From Chloroflexota bacterium (GTDB taxonomy: Bacteria; Chloroflexota; Anaerolineae; Aggregatilineales; Phototrophicaceae), in assembly GCA_028875245.1 (NCBI GenBank), contig JAPPEU010000073.1:34245-98244 (forward strand): a DNA stretch of 64,000 nucleotides, read 5' to 3'. The notes beneath the pieces are model-generated. The model did no database searches and was not told the origin of the DNA. It was given only the letters and a program-made list of their open reading frames with translations. Within the stretch, counting starts at the first letter, position 1. Every line of letters starts with the position of its first letter. The translations under genes were made by a program, and so were the position numbers. Below, one piece after another: positions 15,537-24,725 of this stretch.

Positions 15537-16661
15537 CTAAGGCACGACCCGGTTATTCAGCATCTCGTTGAGCACGACCACCAGGCGGCGCAGTTCGTCT
15601 TCCAGGTCGCGGCTGATGCCGTCCTGGATCAGGGCTTCGCGGAAGAGGTCGCGCGCTTCGCGGATGTTCAGTTGGCCGTCGCGCAGCTTGCCCAGGCCGG
15701 TGCGCATTTGCACGCGGGCGGCGCTGCTGGCGGCGCTGGTGTAATAATCGGGGAATTGCCAGCCATGCTCGGTGGCGGCGCGCTGCAAGCCATTGATGAA
15801 TTCCTGCGCCGATTCGACCTGCTCGCCGGCGCCGCGATTGAGCAGCTCGGCGATGCCTTCGCTCAGGCTGGGCTCCATCGTGAAGTCGAGGCTGTTGATA
15901 TCGGTGTAGCGCGCTTCGACCGCGTCGCGGCTGCTGGGCTGGGGGCGCAGCGATGTCTTCTGCGGCGACATGCCGGTGAAGATGGTATAGAGCACGCCGA
16001 CGCACATATTGTGCACATCTTTCTTGTACTGCTGGGGCGATTGCATCCGGTCGTCTTCGAGCCGGCGCGAGCTGTTGAAGTCGATCACCTTGAGGTGGAC
16101 GCCGTCCCAGTAGACATGCTCCAGCTTGTGATCGAGGTAGACGATTTTGTTGGCATGGGCGAGCAGGAGCAGCTCGCTGAATTGCAGGGCCAGCGCCAGG
16201 CCCTCTTCACTGGGCAGGCGCCAGCGTTTGTTCGGCTGGTTCGGTTTCATCAGATAGAAGAGGCTGTGATAACGCGGCAGGTTTTCCAGCGCCAGGTAAG
16301 GGCGCCAGCCGGCCGCGGCGAAACGGGCCAGATTGTCGATGAAACCGCGGACATCGCCCTGGAAGGAGGTGATCTCGCCGGCGCGCGGCGCTTCCTCGCG
16401 GTCGGAGATGAAGCCGCAGTCGTAGAGCTTGACAATATTTGGGCTGTGCCAGAGGCGCGTCAGGATATCGGCTTCGTTGCCGAATGCGCGGTACTCCCAT
16501 TGCATATCGCCGTCGGCGTCCAGGTGCTCCGGCCGCATCACTTTGAAGGCGACGCTCCCCTCGCTGCGCCGGTCGACCGCGTCCAGCACCCGCGCGTAAT
16601 GGCCGAGGGCGAAGGTATCGATGTAATTCTTCAGTTGATACAATTCCGAGAGTCGCGGCAT
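15537..16661 (-). CDS. Divergent serine/threonine protein kinase-like protein
   Basis: The 374-residue protein has a recognisable kinase N-lobe with VAFKVMRPEH (the ATP-binding lysine) and ILTRLWHSPNIVKLYDCG, and a C-lobe with IVYLDHKLEHVYWDG at the catalytic-loop position and LKVIDFNSSRR at the DFG position. The loop keeps Asp and Lys, but the usual Asn is His and DFG reads DFN, so phosphotransfer may be weak or lost. The C-terminal 120 residues are helical, with no membrane anchor. ATG 16661 opens the frame. It is transcribed away from the secreted propeller protein at 16818. Confidence 0.8.
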   Translation of the reverse strand: MPRLSELYQLKNYIDTFALGHYARVLDAVDRRSEGSVAFKVMRPEHLDADGDMQWEYRAFGNEADILTRLWHSPNIVKLYDCGFISDREEAPRAGEITSFQGDVRGFIDNLARFAAAGWRPYLALENLPRYHSLFYLMKPNQPNKRWRLPSEEGLALALQFSELLLLAHANKIVYLDHKLEHVYWDGVHLKVIDFNSSRRLEDDRMQSPQQYKKDVHNMCVGVLYTIFTGMSPQKTSLRPQPSSRDAVEARYTDINSLDFTMEPSLSEGIAELLNRGAGEQVESAQEFINGLQRAATEHGWQFPDYYTSAASSAARVQMRTGLGKLRDGQLNIREARDLFREALIQDGISRDLEDELRRLVVVLNEMLNNRVVP

Positions 16662-16817
16662 GGCCTGTCCCGCTCGTTGAGCGCCACTTGCGTGCGCGTA
16701 ACGGCATAAGCCACTAATTTACCATACAGGGCAAGATATGACACAGGGTAGTTTTAGCCGACGCTTTCCCACCGCCCGGGTCGATCTCTTGCCTGATCGC
16801 GTCTGTTAAAATGATGA

Positions 16818-19337
16818 TTGTCTCGCAAATATAGACCGGGTGGCGCATTGCGACTCATATTCATCTGCCTCATCTGCATGCTGACCTGGGGGCAGGCGGC
16901 GGGCCAGTCGCCGGATATCGTCGAGGGCGCGCGGCAGGGGCTCCTGGCTGCCTTCCCGCAGTTGAGCGCGGCAGCCCCGACCGTGACCTCGCTCCGGGAT
17001 GTGGATACGACGGCGCTGGGCTGCGAGCTGATCCGCGGCGTACCGTTGACGGCGCCTCTTGCTGTTCATCGCCTCGAATTCAAGCTCGACGATGAGCCAT
17101 TTGCGGCGCATGTCAGCGCTGACGGGACGCTGACGCAGCCCTGCGACATGCGTTTCCCCAACCTGGGCGCGGGCGTCCTGCCGGCCGGCCGGGCGCGGAT
17201 GGACAGCGACGGCGATGGACTGGTGGACAGGGTCGACGCCTGCCCGCTGATGGCGGGTGTCTTTGCGCTGGAGCGAGCGGGCTGCCCCTACCCCGGCGAG
17301 GCGGACCGCGATGGCGATGGCAGCCCGGACGCGCGCGATCGCTGCCCCGCTCAAGCCGGCGCCGCGGCGGCGGATGGCTGCTCCCTGCTGCGTGATGAAG
17401 ACGGCGACGCTGTGCCCGATCATGTTGATATCTGCCCGGCGGATTTCGGCGTCATGCGCGACGATTTCGCTCCGGGCTGCCCGGCCGATGGCGGCGGGAG
17501 CTCGACGCGCCGGCCCGAAGCAGGCGAGGTTTGCCTGGTCAGCGGAGAGGCGCCGATCTATAGCGGGCGCGGCGCTGACGCGGCCATCGTCAGCCAGCTC
17601 GACGCGTCAAGCGAGCCGGCAGTGCGGGTGATTATCGGACGGACGGCGGAGGCGGATTGGTATCAGCTGGCAAGCGGCTGGGTCAAAAGCGGCGGCTCAG
17701 GGCTGACCGGCGCCTGCTTCAATATCCCGCTGGTCAATCCGGCGCGGGGCGGCGCAAGCGGCTGCTTCATACAGCCCAGCGCTGACTTCGCCAATGTGCG
17801 CGAGGCGCCCGGCGGAAAGCAGGTGACGCGCATTTACCCGGATCGGCGCGTCGCCGCGCTCGGGCGCAACGGCAGCGGGGACTGGCTCTTTTTTCGCGCC
17901 GGCTGGGTGCGCATTGCGCTGCTGGAGTTATCGGGCAGCTGTGAGCAGCTACCGGTGCTGGACCCGGCGAAGGTCGCCGCTGGCACGGTCCATTTCTGCC
18001 CGCCGGGTTATGAAGGCTTGCTGCGCCCGCGCATTAGTCTCGGCAAGTGGAATGCGCGCATCGCCTCGGCCACGCTGGCCAACCGCCTGCGCGCCGCGCC
18101 CGATATCGCCGCCGAGTTGATCGGCGAGATCCCGCCGCGGACCGTCGTGGACGCCGTGCTCGACGGGCCCGCCTGCATGGCCCCTTACATTTGGTGGCAG
18201 GTCGCTGTGAACGGCCAAATCGGCTGGACGGTCGAGAGCGATGTCAGCATCAATTATTATTATCTGGAACCGGCCGCCGGACAAAGCGAGCGGGCTCCGG
18301 CGAGGCGGTCGCCTTCCGACCATGAGCAGCCCTGGTCTCGACGCGTCATTCACAGCGCCAACGCCGCCGCCCTCGACAGCATCAAGCTTCTCGCCATCGA
18401 CGCCCCGGGGAGCATCACCTGGTCGCCGAGCGGCGCTGAGCTGGCGATCGTCACCGAGAGCGGCTCGGTCGAGCGCTACCGTTATCCCGAATTCGCGTCC
18501 ATCTCCCGGCAGGATTTCGCGATCCCTGCCAGCGCCATCGCCTATAGTCCAGACGCCAGCCGCCTGGCAATCGGCGATGTTGGCGGTTCCATCACGCTTG
18601 TCGACTTGCATAGCGAAACGCCCCGCGCCGATGCTTTCGCCCTTGATGAGCAGGCCGGCCCCATCGCCGCGCAGGCCTGGTCGAAGGCCGGCGACAAGCT
18701 GGCGGCCATCAGCGGCGCCGAGCGCCTGAAGCTGGCGCGCCGCGCTGGAACGCTCAAGCTTTGGCAAATCAATTCCGGTTCACCCGGCGAGAAGCGACTC
18801 CTGCTGCATTATCGCTTCCCCTATCCCCTCAGCTCGCTCGCTTTCAGCGCGAATGATCGGCTGCTGGCGGTCACGGGCGGATCGACCGCCCCTGAACGCG
18901 CCGGCTTATGGATTTACGACGCCGATGATGGCGCGCTGCTCCTGTCCAAAGCGCTGGTTCCCGGCCCGGCGCGGGTCGTTCCGGCGCCCGATGCCACCCT
19001 GGGCGATTTTGTCTACAGCAGTGGCGACAGCCTCTACCAGATCACGGTCGAAAGCGGCGAAGATCTGCGGATTTATCATCAGGCGGGCGCGCTGCTGCCG
19101 CATTTCAGTTTTCGCCGACAAGCGCTGCCGGGCGCGGAGGCGCTGCTCGCGCTGAGCAGCCGCGCGCTGAATGGCTCGGCAAGCCTGCGCATCGCCAACC
19201 CGCTCAATGCCTACTCGCCTTCGATTTCGCTTAATGCCGCGCCGTCCGCCCTCGCCTTCAGCCCGGACGGGAAAGCGCTGGCGGCTGCCGAAACGGCGAA
19301 GAATCGTGTATTGATTCTGGGCGTCACGGGGGATTAG
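16818..19337 (+). CDS. Secreted protein with TSP3 repeats, SH3b domains and a WD40-like propeller
   Basis: The product of about 830-839 residues begins with a signal peptide (LRLIFICLICMLTWGQAAG). TTG 16818 opens the frame and TTG 16848 is an alternative start. After a globular part come three calcium-binding thrombospondin type 3-like repeats (DSDGDGLVDRVDACP, DRDGDGSPDARDRCP, DEDGDAVPDHVDICP; about residues 130-210). Two or three SH3b-like domains follow, with paired cysteines (VCLVSGEAPIYSG; NVREAPGGKQVTRI; NRLRAAPDIAAELIGEI). The C-terminal half (about residues 525-835) is a WD40-like propeller with blades such as AYSPDASRLAIGD and AFSPDGKALAAAE. It probably works outside the cell in binding wall or matrix material. 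Confidence 0.88.
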   Translation: MSRKYRPGGALRLIFICLICMLTWGQAAGQSPDIVEGARQGLLAAFPQLSAAAPTVTSLRDVDTTALGCELIRGVPLTAPLAVHRLEFKLDDEPFAAHVSADGTLTQPCDMRFPNLGAGVLPAGRARMDSDGDGLVDRVDACPLMAGVFALERAGCPYPGEADRDGDGSPDARDRCPAQAGAAAADGCSLLRDEDGDAVPDHVDICPADFGVMRDDFAPGCPADGGGSSTRRPEAGEVCLVSGEAPIYSGRGADAAIVSQLDASSEPAVRVIIGRTAEADWYQLASGWVKSGGSGLTGACFNIPLVNPARGGASGCFIQPSADFANVREAPGGKQVTRIYPDRRVAALGRNGSGDWLFFRAGWVRIALLELSGSCEQLPVLDPAKVAAGTVHFCPPGYEGLLRPRISLGKWNARIASATLANRLRAAPDIAAELIGEIPPRTVVDAVLDGPACMAPYIWWQVAVNGQIGWTVESDVSINYYYLEPAAGQSERAPARRSPSDHEQPWSRRVIHSANAAALDSIKLLAIDAPGSITWSPSGAELAIVTESGSVERYRYPEFASISRQDFAIPASAIAYSPDASRLAIGDVGGSITLVDLHSETPRADAFALDEQAGPIAAQAWSKAGDKLAAISGAERLKLARRAGTLKLWQINSGSPGEKRLLLHYRFPYPLSSLAFSANDRLLAVTGGSTAPERAGLWIYDADDGALLLSKALVPGPARVVPAPDATLGDFVYSSGDSLYQITVESGEDLRIYHQAGALLPHFSFRRQALPGAEALLALSSRALNGSASLRIANPLNAYSPSISLNAAPSALAFSPDGKALAAAETAKNRVLILGVTGD

Positions 19338-19367
19338 GGCGCGATTCATTGGCGCAGTGGGGATGGC

Positions 19368-19513
19368 TTTTACCACAGCCGCTCGCAAGTGACAACTTGG
19401 CTCACACAAAATTACGAACCCGCGAAAGCAATCATTTGTAGGGGCGAGACGGTGGCTCGCCCGTCGAATACCTAGATATTTGGACGCGGGCGACTCACCG
19501 AGTCGCCCCTACA
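19368..19513 (+). repeat. Composite dispersed repeat, copy 2
   Basis: The arm 19368-19424 (ACCACAGCCGCTCGCAAG, CAACTTGGCTCACACAAAAT) is followed by the double hairpin 19437-19513 (TGTAGGGGCGAGACGGTGGCTCGCCC; GGGCGACTCACCGAGTCGCCCCTACAG). It fills most of the 315-base gap between the propeller gene and cofE, which shows nothing else except a short CACAGAGG string near 19550. Confidence 0.8.
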
Positions 19514-19653
19514 GACGACTTCCTGGACCGGGTTCATTAAATAAGAGAACACAGAGGCGCGCGGAATTTGGCGGGCAGCGATTGGCTGACAGTGCAGGGC
19601 AAATGTGCTAGCATGACTTATGGAATCGCACAGAAATTGACAAGGCGTCGCCA

Positions 19654-20481
19654 ATGCCGCAGCCACTAACCGTCATACCCGTCAGCGCGCCCGTGCAGGA
19701 CGGACCTTTCGACCTGGTCGCAACCCTGCGGGCCAGCCTGCGCTCAGCCACAATCAGCCTGCAAGATGGCGATGTCCTGGCGATATCCAGCAAGTACGCC
19801 GCCATCGCCGCCGGCCGCGTCATCAACTTGGCCAATGTCGCGCCATCGCCGCAAGCGCGCTGTTTGGCGGCGCGTTATCAGATGGACCCCGCCATCACCG
19901 AGCTGGTGCTTGCGGAAGCGGATCAGATCTTCGGCGGCATCGAACTGGGCTTCCTGCTGACCAGCAAGGGCGGCGTCGTCTCGCCTAACGCCGGGCTCGA
20001 TCGCTCCAATATCCCCAGCGGTCAAGCCGTGCTCTTGCCGGAAGCGCCCTTCCAGCTCGCCGAATCGATTCGGGGCGCGCTGCAAGGGAGTTTGGGCTCC
20101 CGCATCGGCGTGATCCTGACCGACAGTTGGCTGATGCCGGGGCGCTACGGCACGACAGGCGTCGCCATCGCCATAGCCGGCTTCGAGCCGATCAAAGACG
20201 AACGCGGCAAAAGAGACCTGTTTGGCAACGCGATGTCGGTGACCCAAATCGGCGTGGCGGATTCGCTGGCCGTCTGCGCGCAGGTGGTCATGGGCGAGCG
20301 CGACGAAGCGACGCCCTTCGCCCTCGTGCGCGGCGCTGATATCGATTTGACCGACGCGCCGTTATCGGCCGAGACCGTGTCGATACCCTGGCGTCACTGC
20401 ATCTACATCGAGTCGCTGACGGTCGGCCTGCTCCCCGCGGCCGAGCCATCCAGGCAGGATCGCTACGAAGCAGCCAAATAA
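19654..20481 (+). CDS. cofE: Coenzyme F420-0:L-glutamate ligase
   Basis: The 275-residue enzyme adds glutamate to F420-0 using GTP, the step that creates the polyglutamate tail of coenzyme F420. Family marks are LQDGDVLAISSKYAAIAAGRV near the N-terminus, LLTSKGGVVSPNAGLDRSN in the middle (usual CANAGxDxSN), VILTDSWLMPGRYGTTGVAIAIAG (usual TDTFGRPWR..VAIGVAG) and ERGKRDLFGN. The Gly-Arg-Pro-Trp segment is altered to LMPGRYG, so this is a divergent subgroup. It has only the CofE domain, not the FbiB fusion. No other F420 gene is in the window. Confidence 0.85.
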   Translation: MPQPLTVIPVSAPVQDGPFDLVATLRASLRSATISLQDGDVLAISSKYAAIAAGRVINLANVAPSPQARCLAARYQMDPAITELVLAEADQIFGGIELGFLLTSKGGVVSPNAGLDRSNIPSGQAVLLPEAPFQLAESIRGALQGSLGSRIGVILTDSWLMPGRYGTTGVAIAIAGFEPIKDERGKRDLFGNAMSVTQIGVADSLAVCAQVVMGERDEATPFALVRGADIDLTDAPLSAETVSIPWRHCIYIESLTVGLLPAAEPSRQDRYEAAK

Positions 20482-20862
20482 GATAAACAAATAAATCGTA
20501 CGCATTCTGCGCCGCTTGGCATTCAGGCCCTGTCGAACGGGCCGCCTAGCTCGAAACGCTTCCGCGGCGACGATATGAGCGAAGCAGAGCACAGCCAGCT
20601 CGCGCCGGATTAGTGGCAAAGCGGCGATTTGCACAGAGCGCGGGCTTGGCGGAATCGCAGTGCTGCCCCGCGCCAACGCGCTCCAATCGAGCACTATTCC
20701 CCCGCCTTCAGCCGCCGTATCAATACCGTTGCGCCACAGTATTGATAGCGGCAAAGCAAACCGCGACTTCCGCCAAAATCTACCGCGCCAGACCGGCCGA
20801 AACAGCCGAAACATCGCCTTGTGCAATTTCGACAGACTTGCAAAAAACCCCATCTTGCGGCT

Positions 20863-20891
20863 TTGACATCGCCATAACCCTGACTTAAACT
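20863..20891 (+). promoter_or_regulatory. Sigma-70-like promoter upstream of the SWIM protein gene
   Basis: TTGACA (20863-20868) and TAAACT (20886-20891) are separated by exactly 17 bases. It would start transcription near 20898 and give a leader of about 140 bases before ATG 21038. The rest of the 20482-21037 gap shows no supported gene; a long minus-strand open frame there has no start signal or family signature. Confidence 0.55.
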
Positions 20892-21037
20892 GAAAGTATC
20901 CGAACCGGGGCGACGCGCGCAATGCGAGACAGCATTTTTCACATAGATTGACCTTGAAAAACGCGGAGTGACCGGAGCAGTCGCGCCGCGTTTCGTCGCT
21001 ATATTTGCGGGCGCGGCATGGATAGAAGGGGACGAAG

Positions 21038-21535
21038 ATGGACGCAAGTATGATCAACAAGATCCAGAAAGCGGGAGAATACGCCAGCCAGCCCGAGCGC
21101 GCCACCTTCACGAGCCTGACGGTGGAATTCCACGGCGCCAACAGCAACCATTGCGTCAGCCTGAGCGAGGACGGCTGGTCCTGCACCTGCGCCGGTTTTC
21201 AAAAATACGCTATTTGCCCCCATATCATGGCGCTGGAGAGTTTGTTCAAGCCGATGCTGAAGCGCCGCCCCCTGCCCTACGCGCCGGGGCAGAACATCGT
21301 CAGCGATGTCAAGAAGGCCAAGCGCTATTCCCAGGAGATCGACCGCATTCGCATCGTCAGCTTTGAATGCAGCTTCGAAGGCTACAACAAGACGCACACC
21401 ATCACCTACGATGAAGGCGACTGGACCAGCACGGCCTCCTTCTTCGCCCAGCGCGGCGTTTGCAGCCATACGATGGCGCTGGAGAAGGTGCTCAAGGGTT
21501 TCGTGGAGCCGGCGCGCGTCCAGCCGGCGGTGTGA
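21038..21535 (+). CDS. SWIM zinc-finger protein with duplicated, partly degenerate finger
   Basis: The 165-residue protein contains a complete SWIM motif, CTCAGFQKYAICPH (Cys49, Cys51, Cys60, His62), followed about 80 residues later by a second copy, DWTSTASFFAQRGVCSH. The latter keeps Cys142 and His144 but has Ser and Ala where the first two cysteines should be. SWIM domains bind zinc and mediate DNA or protein contacts. The two halves (NHCVSLSEDGWSC.. and THTITYDEGDWTS..) look like an internal duplication. GGGGACGAAG precedes ATG 21038. The gene stands alone with its own promoter. Confidence 0.85.
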   Translation: MDASMINKIQKAGEYASQPERATFTSLTVEFHGANSNHCVSLSEDGWSCTCAGFQKYAICPHIMALESLFKPMLKRRPLPYAPGQNIVSDVKKAKRYSQEIDRIRIVSFECSFEGYNKTHTITYDEGDWTSTASFFAQRGVCSHTMALEKVLKGFVEPARVQPAV

Positions 21536-21620
21536 ATTCCCGTTTTCAACCCCCTCTCTAAATCTCCGGTAGTGTATCCTTTTCGGTTGAAATTAGGTAA
21601 ATTGCATCCATCTAGCAGTC

Positions 21621-21687
21621 TGTAGGGGCGAGCCTTGGCTCGCCCGTCGGCGATTTGACAGTGGGCGACTCAAGAATCGCCCCTACA
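21621..21687. repeat. Double-hairpin repeat
   Basis: TGTAGGGGCGAGCC-TT-GGCTCGCCC, then GGGCGACTC-AA-GAATCGCCCCTACA. A decayed second copy is at about 21779-21860. The 340-base gap 21536-21875 between the SWIM and VanW genes shows nothing else. Confidence 0.7.
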
Positions 21688-21875
21688 AAATCTTAGGTAT
21701 TTGGGGTTGATGATATAATTCGATGACTGGCTTAAAGAATTTCAACCGAATTCGATACACTGCCAAATCTCCCTCCGACGCATCAGGGAGAGACCTACGG
21801 AATCGCCGCTACAATTTTCGACTAGGCGGGCGACCGGACAGGTTGCCGCTGCGGTTTTCGCCTTGACAGGGCAAT

Positions 21876-23762
21876 TCAACTAGAGTTGGCCGCCTCGGTC
21901 AATTCCTCTTCTTCCTCCACCTCCAGGCGCGGGTCGCCGGGCGCCACCTCGAAGACCGCCTGCCAGGGCGAATAGCGCGTGAAGGTGTGATCCCGCTTGA
22001 CCAGAGCCCCCGCCGCGTCGTAGATGTTGCGGTAGACCCAGACATCGGCGCCGTCGGCCGCGTAGTCGATCTGGCGGATTTGGCCGGTGTAGAGATCCTC
22101 CGCTTCGACATATTTGTCTTCGGCGGCGGGCACGATATCGCGGATGATGGGGTTTTCCACCACTGTCGTCCAATGGCGCGTGCTGTAGATGCGGAATTGC
22201 AGCGCGTCCCGCGCCCCCAGGAAGCTGCTTTCGATGAGCAAGTGATAAGGGCTGTTGTTCTGGAAGCGCAGGTCGATGTCCGGCTGCCAGATGGCGGCGT
22301 CCAGGCCCGGCCCGGCGTTGGCGTATTCATAATAGCCGACGCGATAGCCGTGGCTGTTGCGCTCGGTGATGGCGTAACCGCCGCTGAAAGCCGCGCGATA
22401 CATCGTCGTGCTGACCTGGCAGATGCCGCCGCCGATGCCGGTGACGGTGGCGCCGCCCAGAATCACGCTGCCTTCGAGGTATCCCGCTTCCGGGCTGATG
22501 TCGCCGAGATGATCGTTGAAGGAAAATTCCTCGCCGGGCGCGATGATGATGCCGTTCAGCTTGCCGGCGCCGAGGGCGATATTGCTGCGCCGATTCTGCC
22601 AGGAACCCCAGAAGTAGGTGGTCGCCTCCGCCACCAGTTCCCGAATGCCGAGATCGGCCGCCGTCAAACCTTCGTGAAAACGCGGCGTCACTGGCTCGAA
22701 GACCATCGCCAGACGCCGGTTCAGCGGGTCGAATATGGCCGCCTCCAGCCGCTGCATCGTCGCCTCGACATTCAGCTTCCGGCCCGTTGATGATGTGGAG
22801 AGCGCCGTGAGCCCCCCGCTCCCCGGGTCAAAGTCGAAGCGACCGTCGACAGCGGGCCTGGACAGCGCCGGCGACAGCGTCTTCAGGTAGCCTTCGAGCG
22901 CGCTTAAATCCAAGCCCGCCTCATAGCGCTTTTCGTCGCCATTGATGCGCAGCGTCACTTCCAGCGCGGCGAGGATCTGCTCCCGGCTGATAATCCAGGG
23001 CCGCAGCAAGGCGCCATCGCGGTCCGTTCCCACGAGGTGCAGCGGCGTGGAAAGCGCGGCGCGGATCAAGCCGAGCGCTTCGTCTATGTTCCACTGGCGC
23101 GGCGGGCTCTCGCGGATGCGGAGGGCGATCTCTTGCTCGTTGTCCTGTGTCAGCAGCGCCCCCGACAGCTGCGTCATCGTCGCCTCGATATCGAGCGCCC
23201 GGCCGGTCCGTCCCGGGCTTTTGCGGATGGTCCCGCCAGCCAACTCCAGGGAGGCGTCCTGCCGCTCGATATGGATTTCGGCCGCCAAAGTCCGCAGAAA
23301 AGCGCGCGCGATCGACGGGTCAAATTTCAGGCTTAGCGGAATATCGGCGCCTGTGAACCAGGCGTCGGCTTGTTCGCGCAAGCCACGTTCGCCATGGCCG
23401 ATGCGGAAGGCGCGCTCAACCAACTCGTCTACCGGCACACTGAGACCGAGCTCCCGCGCCGTCGCCGTCCAGGCGCGCTCGCCATCGCGAAAGCTGAATT
23501 GAGTCGCTTCAAGGTCGGCATAGTTTGCCGATAGCGCGGCGGCCGCTTCGGCCGGCGTCAGCCCGCCCAGATCGAGGCCAGCGACGGCGACGCCGGGCAC
23601 GACCCGATCCTGAATGGCGACCTGCCAGGCGAGGGCGCCGGCCGCCAGCAGCAGCGCCAGCAGGGACAATCCCATAAAGGCCAGGATGGCCAGCCGCAGC
23701 AGGCGCACCAGCCACGGGCTTCTTGGCGCTGGATAGGGTGTGGGCGCTTTCGCCATTGGCAA
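21876..23762 (-). CDS. VanW family protein with peptidoglycan-binding-like repeats
   Basis: The 628-residue protein has a short cytoplasmic tail, one transmembrane helix (LAILAFMGLSLLALLLAAGALAW, about residues 27-50), two copies of the YkuD-type putative peptidoglycan-binding domain (GVAVAGLDLGGLTPAEAAAAL; later STGRKLNVEATMQRLEAAI) and the VanW domain (GEEFSFNDHLGDISPEAGYLEG, TGIGGGICQVSTTMYRAAF, ERNSHGYRVGYY). The C-terminal part resembles a G5-like strand domain (NIYDAAGALVKRDHTF) and ends with an acidic tail. It is an extracytoplasmic envelope protein with no known reaction. It lies 24 bases after the sucrase/ferredoxin-like gene on the same strand. Confidence 0.92.
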   Translation of the reverse strand: MPMAKAPTPYPAPRSPWLVRLLRLAILAFMGLSLLALLLAAGALAWQVAIQDRVVPGVAVAGLDLGGLTPAEAAAALSANYADLEATQFSFRDGERAWTATARELGLSVPVDELVERAFRIGHGERGLREQADAWFTGADIPLSLKFDPSIARAFLRTLAAEIHIERQDASLELAGGTIRKSPGRTGRALDIEATMTQLSGALLTQDNEQEIALRIRESPPRQWNIDEALGLIRAALSTPLHLVGTDRDGALLRPWIISREQILAALEVTLRINGDEKRYEAGLDLSALEGYLKTLSPALSRPAVDGRFDFDPGSGGLTALSTSSTGRKLNVEATMQRLEAAIFDPLNRRLAMVFEPVTPRFHEGLTAADLGIRELVAEATTYFWGSWQNRRSNIALGAGKLNGIIIAPGEEFSFNDHLGDISPEAGYLEGSVILGGATVTGIGGGICQVSTTMYRAAFSGGYAITERNSHGYRVGYYEYANAGPGLDAAIWQPDIDLRFQNNSPYHLLIESSFLGARDALQFRIYSTRHWTTVVENPIIRDIVPAAEDKYVEAEDLYTGQIRQIDYAADGADVWVYRNIYDAAGALVKRDHTFTRYSPWQAVFEVAPGDPRLEVEEEEELTEAANSS

Positions 23763-23786
23763 GCGGTTGCTGTCTCGAAAGCCGGC

Positions 23787-24725
23787 TTAGGTTGCCGCCA
23801 GAATGCTGACGTCATGCTGGGGCATCGGCTTGGGCTCGTCGCCGCAAGAGCTCAGGCGGGGCGCGGACAGGCGCGTGCCGACCTCAGCCGAGCAGCTGCC
23901 GCCACCCCCGACGCTGAAGCTGACGCGCTGACTGCCGCCGCCCAGGTCATCAACCGCCAGCAGACGCAGGTCCTGCAAGCCGTATTTGCGCGTCTCCTCG
24001 CGGATGACGGCTTCGGCCGCGCCCGCCGCCAAATGCGCCGCTTCGTCCAGGGCGTGGCCGGCGTAACAGCCGCGTCCGCGATATTTGTGCGTCAATATGT
24101 AGCCGGCGCGATGATTCATCAGCAGGCTCTCGACATCGTGCGGGTCGACATGGCCATAGACGACGCCTTGCGGAAAAGCGATCAAGGTCGCCGCCATGCG
24201 ATGCCCGCCGATGTGCGTCGTCTGCCAGACGCGCTCCGCCCCGGCCTGCCCCGCCAACTCTTGATAGACGGGGGCGCCGTGCGCGGCGCAGCAGGGATCG
24301 TGACGGCCATTCGTGCAAACGGTGAAAAGCTCGTCGATTTCGGTCATCTCGCGGCGCCCGATGCGTGGCGCGCCATCGTCCCGCAGGCTGGCGATATCGA
24401 GGGCGAGCAAATCGCCGTAGTCATCCAGCTCGGCGTGGTAAATCTTGGGTTCATCTTGGTTCGTAAGGGCGATGTAGAAATTCTTCCCGTCGCCTTGCGG
24501 GCGCCGGATGAAGAGGATTTTCGCCCGCGGCGCGCTGCCCAGGTGGCGCAGATAAGGCGCGAATTCGCCGTTGCGGCTGGCGGCTTTGACGATGCTGCCG
24601 CTCCAGCCGCCGTAATCGGGTAAGTTGCTTTCAATGAGGAAGAAGGTATCAGCGGGCTTGAAGGTGCCGGCCAGCGTTTCGTTTAAGGCGCGCGATTCTT
24701 CGGCGCAGGTCATGGTCGATTGCAT
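23787..24725 (-). CDS. Sucrase/ferredoxin-like family protein
   Basis: The 312-residue protein has the family pattern: an N-terminal half ending in FTVCTNGRHDPCCAAHG (cysteines at about 137, 144 and 145), then THIGGHRMAATLIAFPQGVVYGHVDP and the late LTHKYRGRGCYAGHA. Members have a thioredoxin-like fold related to 2Fe-2S ferredoxins, and some bind iron-sulphur clusters. AAAGAGA eight bases before ATG 24725 supports the start. It is probably co-transcribed with the VanW gene downstream; the link between the two is unknown. Confidence 0.85.
   Translation of the reverse strand: MQSTMTCAEESRALNETLAGTFKPADTFFLIESNLPDYGGWSGSIVKAASRNGEFAPYLRHLGSAPRAKILFIRRPQGDGKNFYIALTNQDEPKIYHAELDDYGDLLALDIASLRDDGAPRIGRREMTEIDELFTVCTNGRHDPCCAAHGAPVYQELAGQAGAERVWQTTHIGGHRMAATLIAFPQGVVYGHVDPHDVESLLMNHRAGYILTHKYRGRGCYAGHALDEAAHLAAGAAEAVIREETRKYGLQDLRLLAVDDLGGGSQRVSFSVGGGGSCSAEVGTRLSAPRLSSCGDEPKPMPQHDVSILAAT

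Noticed and set aside
20362..21186. A 274-codon minus-strand open frame in the cofE-SWIM gap
   Set aside because: It has no start signal, mixed composition and no motif, and overlaps two supported plus-strand genes.
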